A stretch of DNA of 53,941 nucleotides, from NCBI GenBank assembly GCA_015206945.1, contig JADEXV010000018.1, positions 1 to 53,941 of the forward strand, given 5' to 3'. Numbering within the stretch: position 1 is the first letter of the stretch; each line of letters starts with the position of its first letter. The translations under genes were made by a program, and so were the position numbers. The DNA is from Nostocales cyanobacterium LEGE 12452. Lineage in GTDB: Bacteria; Cyanobacteriota; Cyanobacteriia; Cyanobacteriales; Nostocaceae. The notes under the pieces are model-generated. The model was given only the letters and a program-made list of their open reading frames with translations, searched no databases and had not been told where the DNA came from. Shown piece by piece: positions 9,566 to 19,618 of this stretch.

Positions 9566-11302
9566 ATGAAAGTCCGCTCTAGTTACTGGCAACTGTTGCC
9601 TTATCTCTGGCCCCAATGGCCGCTGTTAATCAGGGGATTGGCTTGTATCTTAGGATTTGTGTTATTCACCCTAGCAGTGCCCTATTTAGCAGGTCAGGTC
9701 GCTTTCTATCTTGGCCAGGGAAATGTAAACCGAATTGCCTACTGGCTCGGACTAGCCACTTTAGTATTTTTGGTTCGAGGGCTTTGTCAATACGGGCAGA
9801 ATGTTTTTATGATCGCTGCTGCCCTGAACATGGTTTTAAACTTGCGTAAGCGGGTTTATGCTCACCTGCACAAACTTGGATTAGATTACTTTGAAACCAC
9901 ACAGACGGGAGACTTGACCTATCGCCTGACTGAAGATATTGATCGCGTCGGCGAAATTGTAGACAAGTTATCCCATCAGTTTCTTTCCAATTTGTTGCAG
10001 TTAATTGCGATTCCCATTTACATGCTCTACCTGAATTGGCCGCTCACTCTTGCGGGTTTGATTTTGGCTCCTTTAATGGCTTGGTTGATCGGGGAATTTG
10101 GTCAGCGATTACTCGTGCTATCTCGCCAGAGCCAAAATCAAGTTTCCAATTTGTCGGCGATGCTAACTGAAGTATTTAGCGGGATTCGCGTTGTTCAGGC
10201 TTTTGGAGCCCAAGAATATGAAGTAAAGCGATTCAATAAAGAAGCAGAAATCAATCGCCAAGCTAAGTATCGCGCTCTACAACTCAAATCCATTCAATTT
10301 CCCGTTGTCGGTTTTTTGGAAGCAGTTAGTATTATACTGCTGTTTTTATTAGGAGGATGGCAGATTTCTCAGAATCAGCTGACATCTCAAGGGTTTATCA
10401 GTTTCTTAGCTGCTGTGGCTATACTGATTCAGCCAATCGATATGCTGATTAGCAATTACAACGAGTACAAACAGACCGAAGCTTCTGTTGAACGCATCTT
10501 TGAACTGATGGCGAAGGAACCTAGTATCAGCGAAAAATCGAATGCTCAGGCAATGCCACGAGTTATGGGCAAGGTAGAGTATCGTCATGTCGATTTCGCT
10601 TACAATCCCGACCAGCCAGTGCTTAAGGATCTCTGCCTGAACGCTTCTCCTGGTGATGTCATTGCCTTGGTTGGCTCTTCTGGAGCCGGTAAATCGACCT
10701 TAATTAACCTTTTACTTCGCTTTTATGACCCTCAGAGGGGTCAAATTCTGGTCGATGATATTGATATCCGTGATGTCACACTTACCAGTTTGCGCCATCA
10801 AATTGGCATTGTTCCCCAAGATGTTACTCTTTTTTCGGGAACGATCGCTGAAAATATCGGTTACGGTCAGGAAGAATTAGATTCAGCAGCGATTCAGGAA
10901 GCAGCCAAGATTGCCAACGCTCACTCCTTTATCACCCAGTTTTCTCAGGGTTATCATACCTGGGTAGGAGAGCGTGGAGTTAACCTATCGGGGGGACAAC
11001 GCCAAAGATTAGCGATCGCCAGAGCAGTTGCCAACGATCCTCGAATTCTCATCCTGGATGAGGCTACCTCTGCCCTCGATTCTGAATCAGAAGCACTAGT
11101 TCAAGAGGCGCTAGAACGAGTGATGCAAAACCGTACCGTGTTTATTATCGCCCATCGCTTGAGCAGCGTTCGTCGGGCTGACTGCATTCTCGTAATCGAA
11201 CAAGGAGAGGTGGTTGAAGCTGGTACTCACACCTCCCTTCTCTCTCAAGAAGGACGGTATGCCCGTTTTTACGCTCAACAATTCTACTCTACAGATGAAT
11301 AG
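9566..11302 (+). CDS. MsbA-like ABC exporter (fused permease-ATPase)
   Basis: A 578-residue half-transporter. About six transmembrane helices span residues 20-300. The ATPase follows with Walker A GSSGAGKST at about 369-377, signature LSGGQRQRLAIARA at about 474-487 and Walker B ILILDEATSALDS just after. It should act as a homodimer exporting a lipid or amphiphile across the plasma membrane. Close relatives include MsbA and the heterocyst-envelope exporter HepA, but I see nothing decisive for either. It follows the lipid-A-synthase-like gene across a repeat-containing 117-bp gap, so cotranscription is plausible. Confidence 0.88.
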   Translation: MKVRSSYWQLLPYLWPQWPLLIRGLACILGFVLFTLAVPYLAGQVAFYLGQGNVNRIAYWLGLATLVFLVRGLCQYGQNVFMIAAALNMVLNLRKRVYAHLHKLGLDYFETTQTGDLTYRLTEDIDRVGEIVDKLSHQFLSNLLQLIAIPIYMLYLNWPLTLAGLILAPLMAWLIGEFGQRLLVLSRQSQNQVSNLSAMLTEVFSGIRVVQAFGAQEYEVKRFNKEAEINRQAKYRALQLKSIQFPVVGFLEAVSIILLFLLGGWQISQNQLTSQGFISFLAAVAILIQPIDMLISNYNEYKQTEASVERIFELMAKEPSISEKSNAQAMPRVMGKVEYRHVDFAYNPDQPVLKDLCLNASPGDVIALVGSSGAGKSTLINLLLRFYDPQRGQILVDDIDIRDVTLTSLRHQIGIVPQDVTLFSGTIAENIGYGQEELDSAAIQEAAKIANAHSFITQFSQGYHTWVGERGVNLSGGQRQRLAIARAVANDPRILILDEATSALDSESEALVQEALERVMQNRTVFIIAHRLSSVRRADCILVIEQGEVVEAGTHTSLLSQEGRYARFYAQQFYSTDE

Positions 11303-11309
11303 GGCTTTT

Positions 11310-12518
11310 TCAAATCAACATCCCAGCAATACAAGCGGTGATAAAACCTGCTAACAATCCGCCAATCATTGACCTTACACCCATGCGAGCTAAGTCATGC
11401 TGCCGATTAGGTGCTATCCCCGCAATGCCGCCAATGGTAATGCCAATTGAACCGATATTTGCAAAGTTACATAATGCGTAAGTTGTAATAATTACTGCAC
11501 GTTGAGAGATTTTGCCACTTTCAATTAGTGCCTTCAAATCCAAAAAAGCAATAAACTCATTCAAAATTGTTTTTGTACCCAATAAAGCCCCAACTTGCCG
11601 ACAATCAGCCCAAGGTATGCCCATTAGCCACGCTACGGGAGCCATAATAAAAGATAAAATCCACTGTAATGAGAGTTGTTGTAAGCCCACAAATGCCCCC
11701 AACCATCCCAAAAGGGCATTCAGGGCAGCTAATAATCCCAAAAAAGCGATAATCATCACCCCAACATTAACTGCTAGCTTCACACCATCAATTGCTCCGG
11801 TGGTAGCAGCATCAATTACATTTACATAATTGGTTTCTATATACGCTTTTGCTTTACCAACCGTCTCCGAAACTTCTGTTTCTGGGTAAAGTAATTTTGA
11901 TACCACCAACGATGTGGGAGCAGTCATAAAGAAAGCAGCAATTAGGTGTTCTGCTGGGATGCCAAATGACAGATATGCTCCTAGTACTCCCGCCGCAATT
12001 GTGGCAAAACCACCTGTCATCACGGCATGGAGTTCCGATTGCGTCATATTTGCTATATAAGGTTTAACCATCAGCGCCGACTCTGTTGGTCCCAAAAAGA
12101 TGTTACCTGCACAAGATAAAGATTCAGAACCCGATGTTTTCATCGTTTTCATCATTACCCACGCCATCACATTTACGACTCGTTGTAAAATGCCGTAGTA
12201 ATACAAGACGCTGATGAAAGCAGAGAAAAAGATAATTGTCGGCAGCACTTGAAAAGCAAAGAAATGATCTTTAAAATTTTCTCCAAAGACAAATTTTGCA
12301 CCAACATCAGAAAATGCTAAAAATTGACCGACAATATCTCCCAGAGATTTAAACACATTTAAACCCCAAGCAGTTTTAAGAATCACGAGTGCAAACACAA
12401 ATTCCAATCCCAAACCCCACGCCACTATTCGCCAACGCACCGCACGACGATTAACAGAAAAGGCGTAGCATATACTGAGAAAAACTAAAATTCCCAATGC
12501 AGAGATGGCGCGTTCCAT
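11310..12518 (-). CDS. Concentrative nucleoside transporter (NupC/CNT)
   Basis: Integral membrane protein of about 402 residues in the CNT family, which imports nucleosides with H+ or Na+. Seen motifs include GNIFLGPTESALMVKPYI, MTGGFATIAAGVLGAYLSFGI and ALCNFANIGSIGI, all in the transport core (NupC and Gate domains). I start at ATG 12518, not an upstream frame extension, because AGGAGT lies five bases ahead and the product then begins MERAISALGILVFLSICYAF, a typical first helix. It converges on the ABC exporter with a 7-bp gap. A short remnant of a second copy lies at 7921. Confidence 0.92.
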   Translation of the reverse strand: MERAISALGILVFLSICYAFSVNRRAVRWRIVAWGLGLEFVFALVILKTAWGLNVFKSLGDIVGQFLAFSDVGAKFVFGENFKDHFFAFQVLPTIIFFSAFISVLYYYGILQRVVNVMAWVMMKTMKTSGSESLSCAGNIFLGPTESALMVKPYIANMTQSELHAVMTGGFATIAAGVLGAYLSFGIPAEHLIAAFFMTAPTSLVVSKLLYPETEVSETVGKAKAYIETNYVNVIDAATTGAIDGVKLAVNVGVMIIAFLGLLAALNALLGWLGAFVGLQQLSLQWILSFIMAPVAWLMGIPWADCRQVGALLGTKTILNEFIAFLDLKALIESGKISQRAVIITTYALCNFANIGSIGITIGGIAGIAPNRQHDLARMGVRSMIGGLLAGFITACIAGMLI

Positions 12519-12770
12519 GTTTACTCCTGAAAAGGTCTTGTTAAGGCACTTAGTCACAGAGCATACACAAAATCTGCCTTTTTTTGTGGTTTTGTAGTCA
12601 ATTACGAGAGTTTTAATCGTGTAAATAAGAATTTAGCGATGTCTACGACGGGCTACGCCTACGCACATTCATATCTTGTTACAAAATTACCTTCCCAAAC
12701 CTTAAGCACATTTGTATTAATAGGAACAATCAATGTAAACAGGAAAAAATTAACCTTGTAGGAAAAAACT

Positions 12771-15700
12771 ATGGTGGCACTGACCGGTTATCAAATACAT
12801 GAGCTAATTTATTCGGGATCTAAAACCCTAGTGCATCGCGGTATTAGAGAATCAGATAAAAAGCCAGTAGTAATTAAACTGTTGCGACGTGAGTATCCCA
12901 CATTTTATGAACTCGTACGATTCCGCAATCAGTACACCATTGCGAAAAATCTAGATATTGACGGCATTATCAAAACTTATAGCCTGGAGAACTATCAAAA
13001 CAGCTATGCCTTAGTCATGGAAGACTTGGGTGGCATTTCTCTGCAAGAAGAGATGGCTAGGTGGGGAGATAAGGGAATGGGGAGAACTGCTGATGGGTTG
13101 CAGACATTTTTTCACATTGCTTTGCAAATTGTCTCAATTCTTGATGGATTGTATCACAATCGGGTGATTCACAAAGACATCAAACCCGCCAATATTTTGA
13201 TTAACCCCACTACAAAAGATATAAGACTGATCGATTTTAGTCTCGCCTCCTTACTTTCTAGAGAAACGCAAACTCTGACTAATCCAAATATTCTAGAAGG
13301 GACATTAGCATACCTTTCTCCCGAACAAACTGGACGAATGAATCGGGGAATTGACTATCGCAGCGACTTTTATTCCTTGGGTGTCACCTTTTTTGAACTC
13401 CTCACTGGACAGTTACCTTTCAAATCTGATGAACCGATGGAGTTGGTGTATTGTCATTTGGCAAAGCTTCCTCCACAGGTACATAGTCTCAATCCCAACA
13501 TTCCGCCAATTCTGTCTGAAATTATCGGCAAACTGATGGCAAAAAATGCCGAAGATAGGTATCAGAGTGCATTGGGGTTGAAGTATGACTTAGAAATTTG
13601 CTGGCGTCAGTGGCGAGAAACTGGCAGGATTGATGTCTTTGAGTTAGGAGTGCGAGATATTTGCGATCGCTTCATCATCCCAGAAAAGCTCTATGGTCGG
13701 CAAGCAGAAGTAGAAAACTTACTCGCAGCATTTGATAGAGTAGCTAACCCCCCTGAATCCCCTCTTGGTAAGGGGGGACTAAGGGGGGTAGAAATGATTT
13801 TAGTAGCAGGTTTCTCTGGTATTGGTAAAACTGCCGTTGTTAACGAAGTCCATAAACCCATTGTGCGACAACGGGGTTATTTTATCAAAGGGAAATATGA
13901 CCAATTCCAACGCAACATTCCCTTGGGAGCTTTTGTCCAAGCATTTCGAGATTTAATGAGGCAATTACTGAGTGAAACTGATGCTCAACTTGAACAATGG
14001 AAAGTCGCAATTCTCAAAGCTTTGGGTGAAAATGCTCAGGTAATTATCGAAGTTATTCCCGAACTAGAAAAAATTATTGGGCAACAACCACCAGTATCTG
14101 AACTTTCAGGGACTGCTGGACAAAATCGTTTCAATTTACTGTTTCAGAAATTTATCCAAGTTTTTACAACCAAAGAGCATCCTTTAGTGATGTTTATCGA
14201 TGATTTGCAATGGGCAGATTCAGCATCTTTGAAGTTGATGCAATTGCTGATGAGTGAAGCTGAAATTCACTACATCTTAGTTATTGGTACTTATCGCGAT
14301 AATGAAGTTTATCCAGGACATCCGTTAATATTGACATTAGAAGAAATTCATAAATATCGAGATTGTCTTAATACTATTACCTTAGCAAATCTTAATCGCA
14401 CAGATGTCAATCATCTAATTAATGATACTCTTAAATGTAACCTGTCAATTACCCAAAGCCTCACAGATTTAATATATCGAAAAACTCAAGGAAACCCCTT
14501 ATTCACTAATCAATTTCTCAAATTACTGCACGAAGAGAAGTTAATTAACTATAACTTTGATATGGGTCATTGGCAATGCGATATTGCTCAGATTAGGGCA
14601 TTAACATTTACTAATGATTTGGTAGAGTTTATGGTGCTTCAGTTGCAGAAGTTACCAGAAGCAACTCAAAAAGTTTTGCAGCTTGCAGCTTCTATTGATA
14701 ATCAGTTTGATTTAGCGACTCTCGCAATTGTCCATGAAAAATCTCTATCAGAGACAGCAGCAGACTTATGGAAAGCTTTGCAAGAAGGTTTAGTCATTCC
14801 TACAACTGAAGTTTACAAGTTTTATCAACAGGAATTAGAAGAATCTATAATTACTTCTGATTCTTCGATGCTCAATTCTACTTCCTGCTCCTACAAGTTT
14901 TTGCACGACCGCGTTCAACAAGCTGCTTATTCTCTAATTCCTGAAAATCAAAAGCAGACAGTACACCTCAAAATTGGGCGATTAATGTTGAGGAATATCT
15001 CGCTTGAAGAACGCGAAGAACATTTGTTTAAATTAGTCAATCAGTTAAACTTAGGAGTTGAATTAATTACTCAATTAGAGGAACGAGAAGAACTGGCAAA
15101 ATTAAACCTAACTGCAAGTCATAAAGCCAAAATTTCGACTGCTTATGAAGCCGCTGTAGAATACACAAATTTTGGAATTAAGTTACTCACAGAAGATTGT
15201 TGGCAACATCAGTATGAGTTGGCGTTAACACTATACTCAACCTCTGCCGAAGTCGCCCATCTTAACGGTGATTTTGAACAGACGGAAAAATGTATACAAG
15301 TAATATTACAACATGGCAAAACACCGATCGATCAAGTCAAAGCCTACGAAGTCAGAATCTTATCTCAGGTAGCACAAAACAGAATGTGGGAAGCTATAAA
15401 AACGGGACTCCATGTTCTCAAAATATTGGGAATAGAACTGCCCGAACAGCCAACACCAGAAGATATTAACCGTGGACTACAGGAGACACAATTAGCTTTA
15501 GATGGTAAATCTATTGAAGGGTTACTAGAGTTAAAATTAATGACTGAGCCAGATAAGTTAGCAGCCATGAATATTTTGACAAATATTGCTGCTGCTGCTT
15601 ATCTAGTTATCCCAGAACTCTATCCCTTAATATTATTTAAACAGGTTAATTTATCCCTCAATTATGGAAATACTGCTAATTCGCTTTATGGATATTCATC

Positions 15701-18245
15701 TTATGGGCTGATTCTTGGCGGGATTGTAGGAGATATTGATTCAGGTTATCAATTCGGTCAACTAAGTCTAAAACTATTAGATAAATTAAATGCTAAAGAA
15801 TTCATTGCTAAAACATATATGATTGTTTATGGCTGTTTGAATCATTGGAAGAAGCATCTTAATGAACTTTTACTTCCTATACAATCAGCTTATTATAGCG
15901 GGGTAGAAATAGGAGATTTAGAATTTGCAGGTTACTGTGCATGTAATTATTCTTTGAGTTCATATTTTGCTGGTAAAGAATTATCTTCTCTAGCACAGGA
16001 AATAGGAAATTATAGTCAAGGACTCGCACAAATTCGTCAAGAACCATCCTTACATAAAAATGAACTCTATCGGCAAGTAGTGCTTAACTTACTCTCAAAA
16101 AATCAAAGCCCTTGCCGCTTAATCGGTGATGCTTACAATGAAGAAACCATGTTGCCGCTTCATCTCCAAGGCAACGATCAAACTATGATTTGTTCGTTGT
16201 ATTTTAATAAATTGGTTCTCTGCTATTTATTTGCTGACTATACTCATGCTATTGAAAATGCTGATTTAGTACAGAATTATTTAGAAAGTCTTCTTGGAAG
16301 TATTATCCTTGCTCTATTTCATTTCTATGATTCTCTGAGCCAATTAGCCGTATATTATGATGCTTCTGAAGATAAGCAAGTATTAATTCTCAAAAGGGTT
16401 ACAGCCAATCAGGAAAAAATCCAGAACTGGGCGCATCATGCGCCGATGAATCATTTACATAAGTTTCATTTAGTGGAGGCTGAACGCTATCGTATTCTCG
16501 GCGAATATATTCAAGCAATGGAAATGTACAATCGCGCCATTCAAGGAGCAAAAGAAAACGAATATATCCAAGAAGAAGCTCTCGCTTACGAACTCGCCGC
16601 CAAATTTTATTTAGGATGGGGTAAAGAACAAATTGCCCAAACCTATCTGATAAATGCTTACTACTGCTATGTTCGTTGGGGCGCTAAAGCTAAAGTTTAT
16701 GATTTAGAAAAACTTTATCCTCAATTACTCACCCCGATTCTCCAATCGGAAACAATTCGCCTCAATTCTACAGAAATAGCATCTACTCTCCATAATAAAA
16801 TGCCTCTATCTAGTTTTAATGCTGGTGCAACAATTTCATCTAGTAGCACCAGCATTTCCGAAGCTTTAGATTTAGCAAGTGTTCTCAAAGCCTCTCAAGC
16901 ACTATCTAGCGAAATTCATTTAGAAAAGTTGTTCTCGACATTAATGCAAGTGGTGATGGAGAATACCGGAGCGAAAAAATCTGCTTTAATTTTACTTAAG
17001 GATAATGTTTGGGCGATCGAAGCAATCGCAACATTTCAGAAAGCGCCAACTATTCTGCAATCTATTCCAATTGAGTTTAGCCAAGATCTCCCTCTAACTG
17101 CAATTAACTATGTCAAACGCACTTTAGAAACATTGGTAGTTGATGATGCAACTGTGAAAAATTCCTTCACCTCTGACTCCTACATTATCAGACAGCAACC
17201 CAAGAGTTTACTGTGTACTCCCATTCTCCATCAAGGAAAGCTAATCGGCATACTTTACTTAGAAAATAATCTCATTGCTGGAGTATTTACCCATGATAGA
17301 CTCCAAGTAATCAACCTATTGTGTTCACAAGCTGCCATATCTTTAGAAAATGCTTCTCTTTACCAGCGATCGCAAGAGAATGCCCAACAATTAGAACACT
17401 CACTTACAGATTTAAAACAAATGCAACTACAACTGGTGCAAAACGAGAAAATGTCAGCATTAGGTAATTTAGTTGCAGGTGTAGCCCACGAAATCAATAA
17501 TCCTGTAGGCTTTATTGCAGGTAATATTCAACCTGCTGTTGATTTGGTTGAAGATTTGTTTCATCTCATCGAGCTTTATCAAGAAAAGTTTCCGAATCCG
17601 GGTGTAGAAATTGAAGAAGAAATTGCCGAAATTGACCTAGAATATATCCGAGAAGATTTGCCAAAAATGATTTCTTCGATGAAATTAGGTATCGATCGAA
17701 TTCGGAGTATTAGCAATAGTTTGCGAACCTTTTCCAGAGCAGATACAGAAAACAAAGTTGCTTTTAATATTCACGATGGTATCGATAGTGCAATTTTGAT
17801 TCTGAAGCATCGCTTAAAAGCATCGGAACTACATCCAGAGATTAAAATAGTTAAAAAATACGGGGATATATCTTTAGTCAAATGTTTTCCTGGACAACTT
17901 AATCAAGTATTTATGAATTTATTGGCAAATGCCATTGATGCCTTAGAGGAGTCTAATATTGGACATAATTTTCACGATATTAATAATAAAATTGAGATTA
18001 AAACTTGTTTTAGTGAAGACAAACATCAAGTTTTAATTTCCATTCAAGATAATGGTATGGGAATGTCTGATGAAGTCAAACAAAAGATTTTTGACCATTT
18101 ATTTACAACTAAATCTGTCGGTAAAGGTACAGGATTAGGATTAGCGATCGCCCGGCAAATTATAGTAGAAAAACATGGCGGTACTCTGGAAGTTAATTCC
18201 GTACAGGGAGAGGGTACAGAATTTGTGATTCAAATTCCGATTTAA
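12771..18245 (+). CDS. Ser/Thr kinase-AAA-GAF-histidine kinase hybrid
   Basis: An 1824-residue cytoplasmic signalling protein of the cyanobacterial multi-sensor kinase type. A Ser/Thr kinase domain (about 8-270) has HKDIKPANIL as catalytic loop and LIDFS where DFG is usual. A STAND/AAA module (about 300-1000) has P-loop GFSGIGKTA and Walker B MFIDDLQWAD, followed by a helical TPR-like region to about 1340. A GAF domain lies at about 1380-1530. The histidine kinase core has phospho-acceptor GVAHEINNP (His 1573), N-box NLLANAID, G1 DNGMGM and G2 GKGTGLGLAIA. There is no receiver domain. The stop lies 2 bp from the converging next gene. An in-frame repeat at residues 326-339 interrupts the kinase-AAA linker. 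Confidence 0.93.
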   Translation: MVALTGYQIHELIYSGSKTLVHRGIRESDKKPVVIKLLRREYPTFYELVRFRNQYTIAKNLDIDGIIKTYSLENYQNSYALVMEDLGGISLQEEMARWGDKGMGRTADGLQTFFHIALQIVSILDGLYHNRVIHKDIKPANILINPTTKDIRLIDFSLASLLSRETQTLTNPNILEGTLAYLSPEQTGRMNRGIDYRSDFYSLGVTFFELLTGQLPFKSDEPMELVYCHLAKLPPQVHSLNPNIPPILSEIIGKLMAKNAEDRYQSALGLKYDLEICWRQWRETGRIDVFELGVRDICDRFIIPEKLYGRQAEVENLLAAFDRVANPPESPLGKGGLRGVEMILVAGFSGIGKTAVVNEVHKPIVRQRGYFIKGKYDQFQRNIPLGAFVQAFRDLMRQLLSETDAQLEQWKVAILKALGENAQVIIEVIPELEKIIGQQPPVSELSGTAGQNRFNLLFQKFIQVFTTKEHPLVMFIDDLQWADSASLKLMQLLMSEAEIHYILVIGTYRDNEVYPGHPLILTLEEIHKYRDCLNTITLANLNRTDVNHLINDTLKCNLSITQSLTDLIYRKTQGNPLFTNQFLKLLHEEKLINYNFDMGHWQCDIAQIRALTFTNDLVEFMVLQLQKLPEATQKVLQLAASIDNQFDLATLAIVHEKSLSETAADLWKALQEGLVIPTTEVYKFYQQELEESIITSDSSMLNSTSCSYKFLHDRVQQAAYSLIPENQKQTVHLKIGRLMLRNISLEEREEHLFKLVNQLNLGVELITQLEEREELAKLNLTASHKAKISTAYEAAVEYTNFGIKLLTEDCWQHQYELALTLYSTSAEVAHLNGDFEQTEKCIQVILQHGKTPIDQVKAYEVRILSQVAQNRMWEAIKTGLHVLKILGIELPEQPTPEDINRGLQETQLALDGKSIEGLLELKLMTEPDKLAAMNILTNIAAAAYLVIPELYPLILFKQVNLSLNYGNTANSLYGYSSYGLILGGIVGDIDSGYQFGQLSLKLLDKLNAKEFIAKTYMIVYGCLNHWKKHLNELLLPIQSAYYSGVEIGDLEFAGYCACNYSLSSYFAGKELSSLAQEIGNYSQGLAQIRQEPSLHKNELYRQVVLNLLSKNQSPCRLIGDAYNEETMLPLHLQGNDQTMICSLYFNKLVLCYLFADYTHAIENADLVQNYLESLLGSIILALFHFYDSLSQLAVYYDASEDKQVLILKRVTANQEKIQNWAHHAPMNHLHKFHLVEAERYRILGEYIQAMEMYNRAIQGAKENEYIQEEALAYELAAKFYLGWGKEQIAQTYLINAYYCYVRWGAKAKVYDLEKLYPQLLTPILQSETIRLNSTEIASTLHNKMPLSSFNAGATISSSSTSISEALDLASVLKASQALSSEIHLEKLFSTLMQVVMENTGAKKSALILLKDNVWAIEAIATFQKAPTILQSIPIEFSQDLPLTAINYVKRTLETLVVDDATVKNSFTSDSYIIRQQPKSLLCTPILHQGKLIGILYLENNLIAGVFTHDRLQVINLLCSQAAISLENASLYQRSQENAQQLEHSLTDLKQMQLQLVQNEKMSALGNLVAGVAHEINNPVGFIAGNIQPAVDLVEDLFHLIELYQEKFPNPGVEIEEEIAEIDLEYIREDLPKMISSMKLGIDRIRSISNSLRTFSRADTENKVAFNIHDGIDSAILILKHRLKASELHPEIKIVKKYGDISLVKCFPGQLNQVFMNLLANAIDALEESNIGHNFHDINNKIEIKTCFSEDKHQVLISIQDNGMGMSDEVKQKIFDHLFTTKSVGKGTGLGLAIARQIIVEKHGGTLEVNSVQGEGTEFVIQIPI
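13748..13788. repeat. In-frame C-rich/G-rich palindromic repeat
   Basis: Within the giant kinase gene, six Cs followed by TGAATCCCCTCTTGG and then G-rich AAGGGGGGACTAAGGGGGG form a small foldback. It is translated as NPPESPLGKGGLRGV between the Ser/Thr kinase and the P-loop domain. The same C-run/G-run family makes the core of the MITE at 24853-25008, so this is a mobile-type repeat tolerated in a linker. Confidence 0.75.
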
Positions 18246-18247
18246 AG

Positions 18248-19165
18248 TTACCCCTCTTGGCGCGGGTAGCCAAAGCTAAGATGGCTGCCAATGAGTGTGT
18301 AGAAGTCATTTGGCGCGTGTGCAGCACCTCCTGCACAACCCGGCACTTTGCACTTATCGCTAACAGTTTGGGCGACTTTAGAAAGCTCACTGGTGTGTGG
18401 TGTCATGTCCCATCCTTCGCCACCATAGCTTGTGGTTTTTTCAATATTATGTAAAACGATCGCTTCCAGCCGCCAACCATTGATTTTACACTCGCCCAAG
18501 CGATAAATTTTAGACAATGCTGGATCTGATAAAGCTAAACGTAACTCCCTTTCTATTTGTACAAAGTCAGGCTTTTCGGGCTGCATCTGCAAGTAAGCAA
18601 GCAATTCTGCGGCTGATGTGCCAGTTCTAAAAAACACCGATGCGTAACCGTCTCCTCCAGAAACGATTCTCCAATCAACTAAGGTGAGTTTTGGTGACTG
18701 CGCCAGCGCCATAATCAGTGAGGTGTCAGTTTGGTTATCTGTGCCAGTTATCCCACCATAACCAGACTCAATGCCAAAGTTGCGATCGCAAACACCAATG
18801 ATTTGCCAAGTATAGTGTGCAACAGTAACTATAGGTTCATCTCTTCGTATACCCGACATGACTTCAGCATAGTTGCTCTGGTCAACATACAAATCGTAAG
18901 AACCTGGAGTATTGGAATTTCCACATGGTGCATTGATTAATTTGCCAACAAAGTGGCAGCGTTCAAAACCAGACAGTGGATGCTGGCGCACCAAAGCAGC
19001 AAGGCGTTCAGCATCAGACGGAGCAAAAGTGGCATTGAAGTAGTAATGAGGGCCTTGTCCGCACTCTTTGATTTCCCAGAACCAATCCTGAAATATACTC
19101 ACTATGTAAAGATATACACAACGACATAACGACCAAGATAACTGATGGTAGATAACATTGAACAC
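18248..19165 (-). CDS. Unrecognised protein, possibly 5'-altered
   Basis: A 305-residue open frame whose body looks coding: it is Gly-, Asp- and aromatic-rich with six or more Cys (HFVGKLINAPCGN, VDWRIVSGGDGYASVFF, SDKCKVPGCAGG). I do not recognise a family. The first 25 residues (MFNVIYHQLSWSLCRCVYLY) read unlike the rest. The convincing sequence begins near FQDWFWEIKECGQGPHYYFN, so the true start may lie inside or the 5' end may have been replaced. No signal peptide or catalytic motif is clear. It converges with the giant kinase with only 2 bp between stop codons. It could be a secreted or phage-derived enzyme; this is speculation. Confidence 0.6.
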   Translation of the reverse strand: MFNVIYHQLSWSLCRCVYLYIVSIFQDWFWEIKECGQGPHYYFNATFAPSDAERLAALVRQHPLSGFERCHFVGKLINAPCGNSNTPGSYDLYVDQSNYAEVMSGIRRDEPIVTVAHYTWQIIGVCDRNFGIESGYGGITGTDNQTDTSLIMALAQSPKLTLVDWRIVSGGDGYASVFFRTGTSAAELLAYLQMQPEKPDFVQIERELRLALSDPALSKIYRLGECKINGWRLEAIVLHNIEKTTSYGGEGWDMTPHTSELSKVAQTVSDKCKVPGCAGGAAHAPNDFYTLIGSHLSFGYPRQEG

Positions 19166-19618
19166 CCAGGATATAAATTCTAGGCGATCGGGTGCAGTGA
19201 TTTGTTAGCTAGCATTCGGTTCATCAAGATCTTCATCAACATGAATCGGCTGGCAGATTATACTTGCGATGCTGTTCTTGGGCAAACTCATAAAAAAATC
19301 GGACTAAATATACAGACTCACCCAAAGAAACGCTCATAATTGTCATGACTACCAGGCTTGTCCCTCTGCAATTTCTTGTTTAGCAAGTTTTGCAGCAGCA
19401 ATAAGTTTTGATTGTGTTCTCTAGAACGATTCATTCCATCTAATTTCATCTTGTAGATCGTCAATGTATTCCCGCAGATGCTCTGCAATCCGATCTTGTA
19501 CTTCAACGGGTAAAGACTCCATCATTTTGATCACGGTGGTAATTGCTGCTGACGACATATTGAATTGCTCTCATGCAACGCTTCGCTCTTAAAGCTAACA
19601 CCGATCGCCTCTCTCTAT
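19166..19618. other. Gap with broken antitoxin and mini-frame
   Basis: Besides the interrupted antitoxin-like gene at 19346-19558, a minus-strand mini-frame of 28 codons (ATG 19291 to stop 19205, product with QPIHVDEDLDEP) is open but has no clear ribosome site. A GCGATCG site lies near 19185. Nothing else is supported. Confidence 0.45.
19346..19558 (-). pseudogene. Interrupted DUF2281/antitoxin-like gene
   Basis: From ATG 19558 the minus strand reads MSSAAITTVIKMMESLPVEV and continues for 45 codons to WNESF. An in-frame TAG follows, then RTQSKLIAAAKLAKQEIAEG to a second stop. Both halves are in the same frame and together match the small cyanobacterial antitoxin-like proteins that pair with RelE-type toxins. 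A single base change (for example AAG to TAG) would account for the break. No intact partner toxin lies immediately downstream. The 45-residue N-terminal piece could still be made. Confidence 0.65.

Noticed and set aside
19205-19291. 28-codon minus-strand frame (QPIHVDEDLDEP)
   Set aside because: Too short and without a ribosome site; noted only because it lies next to the broken antitoxin-like gene.
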